A stretch of DNA of 35,796 nt from Arcobacteraceae bacterium (lineage in GTDB: Bacteria > Campylobacterota > Campylobacteria > Campylobacterales > Arcobacteraceae): NCBI GenBank assembly GCA_028687375.1, contig JAQUAG010000022.1, positions 1-35,796 of the forward strand, given 5' to 3'. Positions 16,784-25,313 of this stretch are shown here, piece after piece (within the stretch, counting starts at the first letter, position 1; each line of letters opens with the position of its first letter). The position numbers were made by a program, and so were the translations under genes. The notes below the pieces were generated by a model. It was not told where the DNA came from. It made no database searches and saw only the letters and a list, made by a program, of their open reading frames with translations.

Positions 16784-17776
16784 TTAAATTTCTAATTCTT
16801 GAAGAGTAATAATTTTATCTTTTTCTATTGAAGAATAATAATCTTTTAATGATATATCAAAATATTTCTTATCAATCATCATATCTCTAGTTAATTCTAT
16901 ATGCTTAAATTCTGTTTGTTCTAAAAGAAAAGAAAGAGTTGTTAAAGCTGTTGAAAAAAATGAAAAAACTTTATCAGGTACAATTCTTTCTTGAATAAAA
17001 TAAACTTCAATTGGCACATCTATAAACTTAATTTCAAATAAATCATTCTGAAGTTTTTTAATTTCTTTCCTCATAACGTTTGTTTCAGCTCTATGAGGAA
17101 TATAAATAAACTTCTGTTTATATTTCTTTGATAATTTAAGTAGAACTTTTTTATAAATATCTAAATCTAAAAATCTTTCAAGTGGTTGTCCAAGAAAATA
17201 TATCAAATCATCTTTCTTACTTTCAAAAAAATATGTTTTTTTGAAATAACTAAGTGTATTTTTTATAATAACATTGTTAAAAGGCTTTAAGTCAAAATAA
17301 GTAAAAAAATTAATTGTATCTTTTATTTTTATCTTTAATCCAAAAAATAAAAATCTTAGCATCCTCGAATCATAGCTATTTATACGATTATTTTTAAAAA
17401 AATTGTTATAAAATCTTACTGTTGCAGTCCCATCATCAAGATAAAAAACATTATTTTTCATAACATTTGCAATAATGGCTCTTTGAATACTTCCAAAATT
17501 ACCAAAAAATAAATAATTATAGCTATCCACTTTTAATCTTTTAATTAATTTAACATAATCAAAAAATTTAGATTTTTTTCCATCTTCTAACTCAATAATT
17601 TCTAACCAATTATAATTATTTAACAACTCTTTAATTTGTTTAGTATTAGTATCTAAAGAATTGTAAATAAGTATAACAACATTATTTGTTAATTGAAAGT
17701 AATTAATAGCTTCCAATGCATTTATAACTTGAATCGGTGATCTTATTATAAACAAATTTTTTAACTTCATACTCAT
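16784..17776 (-). CDS. GT52/polysialyltransferase-like glycosyltransferase, candidate Leg transferase
   Basis: A 330-aa protein. Three motifs shared by GT-B bacterial sialyltransferases occur in order: the acidic D/E-D/E-G motif as Asp114-Asp115-Gly116 in FYLDDGTATV, an HP-like motif as His228-Arg229 in YIPHRAE, and the S-S/T motif as Ser275-Thr276 in FFSTAL. A GQPLE segment (197-201) also recalls GT52. Such enzymes move sialic-type sugars from CMP donors. The gene lies 4 bp after legF, whose product makes the CMP donor, so transfer of legionaminic acid to the LPS core is the natural inference. The start has a good AAGGA site seven bases upstream. The gene is visibly more A/T-rich than its neighbours, suggesting transfer. 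Confidence 0.62.
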   Translation of the reverse strand: MSMKLKNLFIIRSPIQVINALEAINYFQLTNNVVILIYNSLDTNTKQIKELLNNYNWLEIIELEDGKKSKFFDYVKLIKRLKVDSYNYLFFGNFGSIQRAIIANVMKNNVFYLDDGTATVRFYNNFFKNNRINSYDSRMLRFLFFGLKIKIKDTINFFTYFDLKPFNNVIIKNTLSYFKKTYFFESKKDDLIYFLGQPLERFLDLDIYKKVLLKLSKKYKQKFIYIPHRAETNVMRKEIKKLQNDLFEIKFIDVPIEVYFIQERIVPDKVFSFFSTALTTLSFLLEQTEFKHIELTRDMMIDKKYFDISLKDYYSSIEKDKIITLQELEI

Positions 17777-17780
17777 TAAT

Positions 17781-18473
17781 TTATCCTTGTATCATAAATT
17801 CTGCTATCTTAAAATCAATCTCTTCATCAATATCAATAGAACATTTTCTATCCATCACATAAGCAAAAATATTATCTTTCAAAAAAAAGCTTTTTTCCTC
17901 TAAAATCTTCTCAGTCTTACATATATAAATAGCACCATTTAATCTATAATATTTATCCAAATCTTGACTTCTTTTATTTAAAATCTCATCTTTCAAAAAA
18001 CTATTCATATTTCCACCTTGTGGTAATGTATTACTCCAAAGTGGACTATGATCCATTTCACATACACCAATCACAGCATCTGCATTTCTTTGTTCTAAAA
18101 GTTCAATAGCTTCATCAATATGATTTTCATTCCTAAGTGGACTTGTAGGTTGTAGTAAAACTATATAATCATATTTTTCAAGATTGTCAATAGTGTGTTT
18201 TATAGTATCAAAAGTTGTGGCTGTGTCACTTGCAAGTTCATCAGGTCGTTTAATAGTTTCAGCTCCAAACTTTTTTGAAATATTCAAAATTTCATCATCA
18301 TCACTAGTAACAACAACTTTATCCACATATTTACTATTTAATCCAGCTTCTATACTCCAAGCGATTAATGGCTTACCACATAAGTCAAGTACATTTTTTC
18401 TAGGCAATCTTTTACTACCACCTCTTGCAGGGATTATAGCTAAAAATGTTTTACTATTAATCATTTTTTTCAT
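17781..18473 (-). CDS. legF: CMP-legionaminic acid synthetase (NeuA/PtmB family)
   Basis: A 230-aa cytidylyltransferase. The signature IIPARGGSKRLPRKN lies at residues 13-27, followed by VVTSDDDEIL, LLQPTSPLRN and the metal-binding end CSIDIDEEIDF. The enzyme joins a nonulosonic acid to CMP. Substrate choice between Neu5Ac, pseudaminic and legionaminic acid cannot be read directly, but legB, legC, legI and legG upstream make Leg by far the likeliest. The ORF starts at an ATG within the end of the GtrC-like gene; the ATG at 18464 (fourth codon) is an alternative. In C. jejuni the homologue lies close to ptmE; here the two are parted by eight inserted genes. Confidence 0.88.
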   Translation of the reverse strand: MKKMINSKTFLAIIPARGGSKRLPRKNVLDLCGKPLIAWSIEAGLNSKYVDKVVVTSDDDEILNISKKFGAETIKRPDELASDTATTFDTIKHTIDNLEKYDYIVLLQPTSPLRNENHIDEAIELLEQRNADAVIGVCEMDHSPLWSNTLPQGGNMNSFLKDEILNKRSQDLDKYYRLNGAIYICKTEKILEEKSFFLKDNIFAYVMDRKCSIDIDEEIDFKIAEFMIQG

Positions 18474-20028
18474 TCAATATACTAACTGTTATCATAGTTA
18501 ACTTTTTAACTTCATCTAAATACAAAGCATAATTAGTAAATTTCATAAGTAAAAGTTGATATATTAAACTTTTATTATTATTTGACTTATAGTTATAAGA
18601 TATTTGAACCAATATAGACAATGATTTTCCCCAAGTATTAAAATTGTATTGTTTATATTGTTGCAAATTATTTATTTTCTCTATACTCTTGTATTCATCA
18701 AATGTAATCATTAATCTACTCTCATCTTTAAAAACTTGTTTCAGCATACCATTCCATTCATAAAATGGTGGTTTTCTTTTGTACATTAACTCATTTCTAA
18801 TATTATTATTGACAATAAATGTTGCATTATTTTGTATTTGTTGATTATCTTTAAAATTCATCATGATTGATGTCATATATAGACTATCAACTTGCCATTT
18901 ATAACCATCATATAAATTTTTTCCTATAAATGAACAAATTACTATAATGAGCAAGACTACTTGTATATGATTTTTTAATTTAAAATAATTAACTAAAAGA
19001 TTAATTCCAAAATAAAATATAAATGCTAGTCCCAGAGGAGTTAGCAATTGATATCTTGTCGAAAAACCTTCCATTTGAGGTAGTTTTGAAAGTGCTACAT
19101 AAGGAAAAATAGCTAAGAAAAATAATACAAAACCTATATAGAAAAAACTATTACTGTAACTATTTATTTCTTTATTCACAAACCATTTTTTTATGTATAA
19201 AAAAATAATAAAAGATAAAAGTAACGAAAATGGTAATAATAAATACAACGATTGATGCAGCACATCAAAAAGCGAAGTATAAACACTTTTAATCAACTTT
19301 AGAAAAATTTCAATGATTGATACATTTCCCAAAGAATTATATCCTTCATATGAACCATAGGGTTTAAAATAAATAATTTTAATCACAAAAAATACAATAG
19401 GTAAAAGGATAAAATCTACACATTTGAAAGAAAAGTTCTTTATATTGTTTATACTAAAATAAAATTCATATTTTTTATAAAAAATATAAAGTAAAACTAC
19501 TCCATAGAAGACCAAAATTGAGTTAGTATCAAAAGATAAGTAAAAACCAATCAAAACTAGAATTCTTAAAAATAATAAATTGTTCTCTAAATATTTTGAC
19601 AAAAAGAAAAAAGTAACAAAAAAAATCAAAACAGGGAAAAAAAAAGGAATGATAGAAGGAGCAATTTTTGAACTAGCAACTGGCATAATCAAATATAACA
19701 ATGTAAGATAAAAAATATCATCTTTATTTAATTGCTTTATTGTTTTTAATACAAAATAAACCATGATTGCAGTTATAAAATTTGCAATGTAGATGAATGT
19801 TCTAGATGCTAAAAGTGGGTTATCAAATGTTAAAATTATTTTAACAAAGATACCTTTTAAACCGTGTTGTATCATATTCATAAAAGTATTAATTGTTTGT
19901 TCCTCTTGATTAATCATACACCAATCGTCCCAATATAACCCATCAAAATTTGATATAAATAATATTGATGATAAAGTATAAAGAAGAAAAAAGATTGTTA
20001 TCTCTTTAAGACTATCCCTATTGGTCAA
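18457..20028 (-). CDS. Multi-span GT-C membrane glycosyltransferase (GtrC-like)
   Basis: A 523-aa inner-membrane protein with about eleven hydrophobic segments up to residue 385 and a soluble C-terminal domain of about 130 residues. The first external loop holds GLYWDDW with Asp34-Asp35, the acidic pair typical of GT-C enzymes that use polyprenyl-phosphate sugars. It would transfer the sugar loaded by the GT2 partner onto periplasmic lipid-linked glycan. It follows gtrB with an 11-bp overlap and completes a gtrA-gtrB-gtrC order as in serotype-converting phages. GtrC proteins share almost no sequence, so the name rests on topology and context. A run of nine T (coding strand, 19645-19637) lies at about codons 128-131. 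A/T content is high even for this genome. Confidence 0.68.
   Translation of the reverse strand: MTNRDSLKEITIFFLLYTLSSILFISNFDGLYWDDWCMINQEEQTINTFMNMIQHGLKGIFVKIILTFDNPLLASRTFIYIANFITAIMVYFVLKTIKQLNKDDIFYLTLLYLIMPVASSKIAPSIIPFFFPVLIFFVTFFFLSKYLENNLLFLRILVLIGFYLSFDTNSILVFYGVVLLYIFYKKYEFYFSINNIKNFSFKCVDFILLPIVFFVIKIIYFKPYGSYEGYNSLGNVSIIEIFLKLIKSVYTSLFDVLHQSLYLLLPFSLLLSFIIFLYIKKWFVNKEINSYSNSFFYIGFVLFFLAIFPYVALSKLPQMEGFSTRYQLLTPLGLAFIFYFGINLLVNYFKLKNHIQVVLLIIVICSFIGKNLYDGYKWQVDSLYMTSIMMNFKDNQQIQNNATFIVNNNIRNELMYKRKPPFYEWNGMLKQVFKDESRLMITFDEYKSIEKINNLQQYKQYNFNTWGKSLSILVQISYNYKSNNNKSLIYQLLLMKFTNYALYLDEVKKLTMITVSILNEKND
19637..19645. repeat. A9/T9 homopolymer inside the GtrC-like gene
   Basis: Nine consecutive A on the plus strand (T on the coding strand) encode part of IPFFFP around codon 128. 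Slippage by one base would truncate the protein early. Phase variation of glycan genes is common in Campylobacterota, although mostly at G/C tracts, and A/T runs of this size are not rare in such A/T-rich DNA. Confidence 0.35.
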
Positions 20029-20953
20029 AATTTATCCTTTCTTTTTCAAATACAAGAGGGCGATTTAAGACTTGTGTATAAATTGCGCCTATGTATTCAC
20101 CAATGATACCAATAAAAAACAACATTATCGAAAACATTAAAGAACTCATTATTATTAATGGTGCGACACCAAGAGACATAGTGTCCCAATACAATAATTT
20201 TGCAATAAAATAACCAAATCCCACCAGTAAACTAATTATCCCAAAAAATACACCCATAAAAATAGCCATTCTCAACGGTACCTTAGAATTATTGATGATT
20301 CCAAGCATTCCGATATCATACAATGTATAGAAATTATTTTTTGTAATTCCTCTGAGTCTAACTGGTTGGTCATAGCTAATTTTAGAAACTTTAAATCCAA
20401 CTTCTGCAATCATCCCTCTAAAAAATGGGTAAGGGTCTTTTAATTCTTTAACCGCATTCATAACTTTTTTGTCATAAAGCCCAAAACCTGTATAATTTTT
20501 AAATACTTCGACTTCTGATAGTTTACTTAGTAAGTTATAATATAATTTTCTTATTTTAAACATCAGTTTATTCTCTTCACTTGATTGTTTTATAGCTAAG
20601 ACAATATCATTTCCAGATTCCCATTCTTTAATAAAATTTGGAATCATCTCAGGAGGATCTTGCAAATCTGACACAATAGATATGATTACATCACCTGAGG
20701 CTTGAAACATACCATAAACAGGAGAGCACATATGTCCAAAATTACGAGAATTTACAATTACTTTGACATTTCTATCTTGATTTGCGATAGATTTTAATAT
20801 ATTTACTGTATTGTCAGTTGAAGCATTATCTATAAAAATATGTTCGTATCTGTAATTATCTAATAACCCCATAGTCGCTTTCACCCTACTATATAACTCT
20901 TCTACATTATCTTGCTCATTAAAACAAGGCGTTACTATACTAATTAATTTCAT
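20018..20953 (-). CDS. GtrB/DPM1-like polyprenyl-phosphate glycosyltransferase (GT2)
   Basis: A 311-aa protein. The cytoplasmic GT-A domain has VTPCFNEQDNV, FIDNASTDNT, NFGHMCSPVYGM and the catalytic SDLQDPPEMI; two C-terminal hydrophobic segments (about 230-255 and 265-290) anchor it in the inner membrane, ending with GEYIGAIYTQVLNRP, typical of GtrB/ArnC-type enzymes. It would load a sugar from a nucleotide donor onto undecaprenyl phosphate. It overlaps GtrA by 4 bp and the GT-C gene by 11 bp. The donor may be UDP-glucose as in phage GtrB, or the CDP-sugar made by the genes just upstream; sequence alone does not decide. Confidence 0.82.
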   Translation of the reverse strand: MKLISIVTPCFNEQDNVEELYSRVKATMGLLDNYRYEHIFIDNASTDNTVNILKSIANQDRNVKVIVNSRNFGHMCSPVYGMFQASGDVIISIVSDLQDPPEMIPNFIKEWESGNDIVLAIKQSSEENKLMFKIRKLYYNLLSKLSEVEVFKNYTGFGLYDKKVMNAVKELKDPYPFFRGMIAEVGFKVSKISYDQPVRLRGITKNNFYTLYDIGMLGIINNSKVPLRMAIFMGVFFGIISLLVGFGYFIAKLLYWDTMSLGVAPLIIMSSLMFSIMLFFIGIIGEYIGAIYTQVLNRPLVFEKERINFDQ

Positions 20954-21324
20954 TTTTCCAATCCCCCTTTAAACACATAATATTTATTCAATACAAAAGA
21001 TATAATAGCACTTGGAAAAGTAGCTATTAATCCAGCTAAATATTCATCAAAGCCAAAATCCTTAAATACTTTTATCAACACAATATTTACTATAAATACA
21101 AGACCATAAACACCAAAAAATTTAATAATTAATTTGTTATCAATCGAATTAAATACATATTTACCAATAGTCTTAAAATTAAATAAAACACCTAAAACAG
21201 TGGCGAAAAAAACGGCTAAAATATAATGGAAACCTATAAATAAAAACAGAGCATACAATCCGTATCCAACAACTGTATTAATAACTCCAACTAATATAAA
21301 ATTAACTATTTGTTTTTTAAGCAC
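20950..21324 (-). CDS. GtrA-family small flippase-like membrane protein
   Basis: A four-span membrane protein of about 124 aa. It opens with LKKQIVNFILVGVINTVVGYGLY, which in pieces (FILVGVINTVVGYG) is the GtrA signature, and ends with FVLNKYYVFKGG, also typical. GtrA proteins are thought to help flip polyprenyl-phosphate sugars to the periplasm. The start chosen is the GTG at 21324, preceded by an AGAGG ribosome site; a TTG at 21345 would add seven atypical residues. It overlaps the ddhC stop by 8 bp and gtrB by 4 bp, tying the flippase to dideoxysugar synthesis at the level of translation. Confidence 0.82.
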   Translation of the reverse strand: MLKKQIVNFILVGVINTVVGYGLYALFLFIGFHYILAVFFATVLGVLFNFKTIGKYVFNSIDNKLIIKFFGVYGLVFIVNIVLIKVFKDFGFDEYLAGLIATFPSAIISFVLNKYYVFKGGLEK

Positions 21325-22642
21325 AAAACCCTCTAATCTTCTCAATCATATACTCTATAGCCTCATCACCCATACCAGGATACAATCCTATCCAAAAGCT
21401 ATTGGTCATAATCATATCTGTTACCGTTAAGTCTCCTACTACTCTATAGTCAGTACCAAGCACCATACTATCAAACATTGGGTGTCTTGTCATATTTCCT
21501 GCAAAAAGATTTCTTGTTTGGATATTGTTATTTTCTAGATCTTCAACTATCTCATTTCTAGTAAATTTTGCTTCATTTGTAAGTGTCATCATAAATCCAA
21601 ACCAGCTAGGGTCTGAGTTTGGTTGAGTCTCTACAAGTTGAACCTCTTTGAGGTCTATAAGGGCATCATAGAGTTTCTTTTGGTTTTCTTTTCTTTTTAG
21701 TACAAAGCTTGGGAATTTTTCTAACTGAGCTACACCAACTGCTGCTTGCATATCAGAAACTTTGAGGTTAAATCCAAAGTGAGAGTAAACATACTTATGG
21801 TCATATCCTTTTGGCAAAGTTCCGAAACTTTGTGAAAATCTACATCCACAAGTGTTATCTATCCCACTTTCACACCAACAGTCTCTTCCCCAATCTCTCA
21901 TACTAAGCATAATCTTTTTAAGAAGTGGATTATCTGTATATGTTGCACCACCTTCACCCATTGTCATATGATGTGGTGGATAGAAACTTGAAGTTCCTAT
22001 ATCTCCCCAAGTTCCAGTTGGTTTTCCTTCATAAGTTGAACCAAGTGCGTCACAGTTATCTTCTATAAGCCAAAGATTGTGTTTATCACAAAACTCTTTT
22101 ACAGCTCTAAGGTTAAATGGATTTCCTAAAGTATGAGCTATCATAATAGCTTTTGTTTTAGGGCTAAGAGCAAGTTCAAGTTTTGTAACATCTATGTTTG
22201 CACAAGTTAGTTCCATATCTACAAATACAGGTACTGCACCATATTGCACTATAGGAGCTACAGTAGTAGGAAATCCAGCAGCAACAGTGATAACTTCATC
22301 ACCTCTTTTCACTTGTCTCTCTTTTAAAAGTGGTGAAGTCAATGCATAAAAAGCAAGTAAGTTTGCAGAACTTCCAGAGTTGACTAAAAATGCCCACCTT
22401 ACATTTAAAAACTTAGCAAGCTCTTTTTCAAATTTTTTAGAGTAATCACCATAAGTTAACCAAAAATCCAAAGAACTATCTACAAGATATTGCATCTCTG
22501 TTTCATCAAATACTCGTCCTGCATAGTTTACTCTTGATTTTCCTGCTACAAATTCTTTTTCTTGAACTGGTTTGTGAACTAATTCATAGTATTCTTTTGT
22601 TTTAGCCAGTATCTCTTGTTTTAACTGTTCTGCTTGTGTCAT
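21317..22642 (-). CDS. ddhC: CDP-4-keto-6-deoxy-D-glucose 3-dehydrase (E1)
   Basis: A 441-aa PLP-dependent iron-sulfur enzyme (RfbH) that removes the C3 hydroxyl of CDP-4-keto-6-deoxyglucose. The aminotransferase lysine is replaced by His (His224 in FYPPHHMTMGEGG), the mark of dehydrases. The [2Fe-2S] ligands fit the E1 spacing exactly, C-X57-C-X1-C-X7-C, at Cys197, 255, 257 and 265. Its partner reductase E3 (DdhD/RfbI, FAD plus ferredoxin domain) is not in the window. The start is taken at 22642 because AAGGA stands six bases before this ATG (ATGATG pair); an in-frame TTG lies further upstream at 22660. It shares bases with the SDR gene stop and overlaps gtrA. Confidence 0.93.
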   Translation of the reverse strand: MTQAEQLKQEILAKTKEYYELVHKPVQEKEFVAGKSRVNYAGRVFDETEMQYLVDSSLDFWLTYGDYSKKFEKELAKFLNVRWAFLVNSGSSANLLAFYALTSPLLKERQVKRGDEVITVAAGFPTTVAPIVQYGAVPVFVDMELTCANIDVTKLELALSPKTKAIMIAHTLGNPFNLRAVKEFCDKHNLWLIEDNCDALGSTYEGKPTGTWGDIGTSSFYPPHHMTMGEGGATYTDNPLLKKIMLSMRDWGRDCWCESGIDNTCGCRFSQSFGTLPKGYDHKYVYSHFGFNLKVSDMQAAVGVAQLEKFPSFVLKRKENQKKLYDALIDLKEVQLVETQPNSDPSWFGFMMTLTNEAKFTRNEIVEDLENNNIQTRNLFAGNMTRHPMFDSMVLGTDYRVVGDLTVTDMIMTNSFWIGLYPGMGDEAIEYMIEKIRGFCA

Positions 22643-23568
22643 CATTCTTCCTTTTTCCAAATTTTATCTATCTCTTTAAGATATGGGTCATTTATGATTA
22701 CTTCTTTATCCAAATTATCAAGATTGTAACTAAAATATTCTCTCATTTTTATTATGGCATCTTTGTGTGAAGTAAATTTGAAATCACTAAGTTCTCTCAT
22801 AACTTTTTCATTATTTGAAGTGTATTCATTATTGAAGCCATCATTTAAGACTCTAATTTCAGATTGAAAATCACTTGTCTCATTAACTAAATCCGCCAAA
22901 GTTAACAAATCTACTTTTTTACCAGTAGTTACATTGTAAATCTTTTCTTTAGCATCATTATGAATAAACCAATCTATCATTTTTACCAAATCATCGATAT
23001 AAATATAGTCAAAATAAACATTTTTATTTATCACTATTGGTAACTTCAAAAGATTTTTCACTATCGCGTTTGATATAAATTTAAATCTATAATTTTCATA
23101 CTCACCATAAGCTCCAAAGATACGAAGTTGGACTATTTTATCGGTCTTTTCTATATATTTTGAAGTGATAGATTTATAAAAACCATACTCATCAAAGACT
23201 TGCGTGTTCAAATAGTCTTCCTCTTTAGCCTCAACAATAGGCTTATGTTTCCCATATTCTGCACCACTTCCAAAAGAGATGATTTTTTTCACATTTTTTT
23301 CATGTTTTGCGATATTGAAAAATATTCTCAGATTGTACTCTGTAACATTTTTCATATCTAAGGTATCTCTTCCACCACCACGATTTGCTAAATGGATGAT
23401 AATATCTATTTTATTTGATAGTATGTAGTCATCGACTGCATGTTCATCTGCTAAATCTAGTTCATAACTAGGTGGAACAAATAAAGTGTATTGTGAATAA
23501 TTTTGACTCAAATAAACTTTGAGATGAGAACCTACGAAGCCATTTGAACCTGTGATGAAGATGTTCAT
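22642..23568 (-). CDS. NAD(P)-dependent SDR sugar reductase/epimerase (YerF- or RfbJ-like)
   Basis: A 308-aa extended short-chain dehydrogenase. The cofactor motif GSNGFVG is at residues 7-13, a Ser in SFGSGAEYG precedes the Tyr-x3-Lys motif YGFYK, and FDYIYIDDLVKMIDWF is the typical later strand/helix. In dideoxyhexose clusters such an enzyme reduces the 4-keto group (RfbJ, RfbS) or, after action of the thiamine enzyme YerE, the ketone on the two-carbon branch (YerF). Placement directly after a YerE-like gene (TAATG overlap) and before ddhC favours the second role. The sequence alone gives only the SDR family, so the exact reaction is inferred. Confidence 0.78.
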   Translation of the reverse strand: MNIFITGSNGFVGSHLKVYLSQNYSQYTLFVPPSYELDLADEHAVDDYILSNKIDIIIHLANRGGGRDTLDMKNVTEYNLRIFFNIAKHEKNVKKIISFGSGAEYGKHKPIVEAKEEDYLNTQVFDEYGFYKSITSKYIEKTDKIVQLRIFGAYGEYENYRFKFISNAIVKNLLKLPIVINKNVYFDYIYIDDLVKMIDWFIHNDAKEKIYNVTTGKKVDLLTLADLVNETSDFQSEIRVLNDGFNNEYTSNNEKVMRELSDFKFTSHKDAIIKMREYFSYNLDNLDKEVIINDPYLKEIDKIWKKEE

Positions 23569-25313
23569 TATTCTTCCATTGGCTTAACAATCATGAGAGA
23601 ATGTAAATCTTTTTTATCCAAAAATGGATGCATATCCTCAATTGGTTTATTGACAATTAACTTTGGTTCCACTGTGGTCATCTGAACTGGCAATTCAATA
23701 TTTATTAACTCAGGTCTATTGGTAGAAAAAATATTTTCTAATTCCACATCAAGGCTGCCTACATCAGTTATAACTCTTGAATCAATTTCATAGGCTTTAG
23801 CAATATTAACTAAGTTAGGAACACTATAATCATCAATCGTACCCAAATACTTTTTATCAAAATAAAGTTCCTGAAATTGTCTTACCATACCCAGATTTTT
23901 ATTATTTAATACAAATATTTTAATTGGTAGATTTCGTCTCTTTATCACTTCAAGTTCTTGAATATTCATCTGAATACCGCCATCACCAGCTATAACAATT
24001 GTTCTCTTATTTGAAGCGATACACGCCCCAATCGAACAAGGAAGTGCAAATCCCATAGCACCCATTCCACCAGAGAAAAGTACTCTTTGATTCTCTTTTG
24101 TATCTAAAGATTGTGCTGTCCACATTTGATGTTGTCCAACATCAACACAGATGATTTCATCTTTTAAATAGTGTGCTATTTTTGACACTACTATATTTGG
24201 TATTTTTTCTTGATTATCTATTCCAACCGTTGAAGAAAATCTATTTTTGTACATATTGATATGTTTTCGCCACTCTTTAGTATCTATTTTTAAAGATTGT
24301 ATATCTAGTTTCTCAATAAACTCTTTTACATCTAAACATATCTCTAAATCTACTTTTATCTTAGAACCTAATTCATTTTTATCAATATCTACTTGTATTA
24401 TTTTTGCTTCTCTTGCAAAGGTTTCCAAATTTGTCCCTGTTTGTCTTGTATCTAGTCTTGAACCAAGTACAAGTATCAAATCACTATTTGCTAAAGCTAA
24501 ATTTCCATATCTATTTCCATACGAACCAATAAGTCCCATATTGTATTGATACTCTTCACTAATAGCATCTTTCCCCATCAAAGAATAAACAACTGGTAAA
24601 TGATATTTTTGCAAAAAATTTAACAATTCAGTTTGAGCATCAGAAATTCGAACACCACCACCAACTAATACAATTGGTCTTTTTGAAGCATTCAAAAGTG
24701 ACACTACTTCATCTATAGAATATTCATTTTGAGCATTAAGTTGTTGATATTCTTCGCTATCAAAAAATGATTTTAAACTCTTAATATCAGCTTCGCTTCT
24801 TTGAACATCCATAGGAATATCAACTAAAACTGGACCTTTTCTACCATGTTGCGAAATGTAATAAGCTTTTTCTAACTCATATCTTATATTTTCAACTTTA
24901 TCAATCATTACTGCATATTTAACTATTGGCTTGACAATACTAACTATATCAGTTTCTTGAAAGCCAATTTGTCTTACTGGTTTGTCATATTTATATTCAT
25001 AAGTATTTACTTGCCCCGTTATAAACAAAGTTGGGACAGAATCAAAATAACAACTACCAATTGCCGTTATTAAATTTGTAGCCCCAGGTCCACTTGTAGC
25101 AAAAGTTACCCCAGATTTTCCAGTTATCCTTGAATAGCCCTCAGCGGCAAATGCTGCACCTTGTTCATGAATGCAATTAATAATTTCGATATTATCATTT
25201 TTCGCGATAGAATGATAAATATGAGCTACAGCTCCACCTATATAGCCAAATACTTTATTGATTTGTTTATCTAATAAAAATTCTATAACAAAATCAGATA
25301 TTTTAGTTTTCAT
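23568..25313 (-). CDS. ThDP-dependent enzyme, YerE-like (acetolactate-synthase fold)
   Basis: A 581-aa protein of the acetohydroxyacid synthase superfamily with three domains. Catalytic Glu50 lies in CIHEQGAAFAAEGY, the middle FAD/nucleotide-type domain holds PIVLVGGGVRIS, and the C-terminal ThDP/Mg motif runs from GDG (443-445) to NN (470-471). A generic annotation would be acetolactate synthase, but it sits inside a CDP-dideoxysugar gene set without a small subunit. In Yersinia, YerE uses pyruvate to add a two-carbon unit to C4 of CDP-3,6-dideoxy-4-ketoglucose; this is the best-fitting role. The start is at the ATG overlapping the ddhB stop (ATGA); an in-frame upstream start at 25322 would add three residues. 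Confidence 0.8.
   Translation of the reverse strand: MKTKISDFVIEFLLDKQINKVFGYIGGAVAHIYHSIAKNDNIEIINCIHEQGAAFAAEGYSRITGKSGVTFATSGPGATNLITAIGSCYFDSVPTLFITGQVNTYEYKYDKPVRQIGFQETDIVSIVKPIVKYAVMIDKVENIRYELEKAYYISQHGRKGPVLVDIPMDVQRSEADIKSLKSFFDSEEYQQLNAQNEYSIDEVVSLLNASKRPIVLVGGGVRISDAQTELLNFLQKYHLPVVYSLMGKDAISEEYQYNMGLIGSYGNRYGNLALANSDLILVLGSRLDTRQTGTNLETFAREAKIIQVDIDKNELGSKIKVDLEICLDVKEFIEKLDIQSLKIDTKEWRKHINMYKNRFSSTVGIDNQEKIPNIVVSKIAHYLKDEIICVDVGQHQMWTAQSLDTKENQRVLFSGGMGAMGFALPCSIGACIASNKRTIVIAGDGGIQMNIQELEVIKRRNLPIKIFVLNNKNLGMVRQFQELYFDKKYLGTIDDYSVPNLVNIAKAYEIDSRVITDVGSLDVELENIFSTNRPELINIELPVQMTTVEPKLIVNKPIEDMHPFLDKKDLHSLMIVKPMEE

Noticed and set aside
23568-25313. Housekeeping acetolactate synthase for branched amino acids
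   Set aside because: No ilvN or ilvC follows and the gene is coupled on both sides to CDP-sugar genes; not formally excluded by sequence alone.
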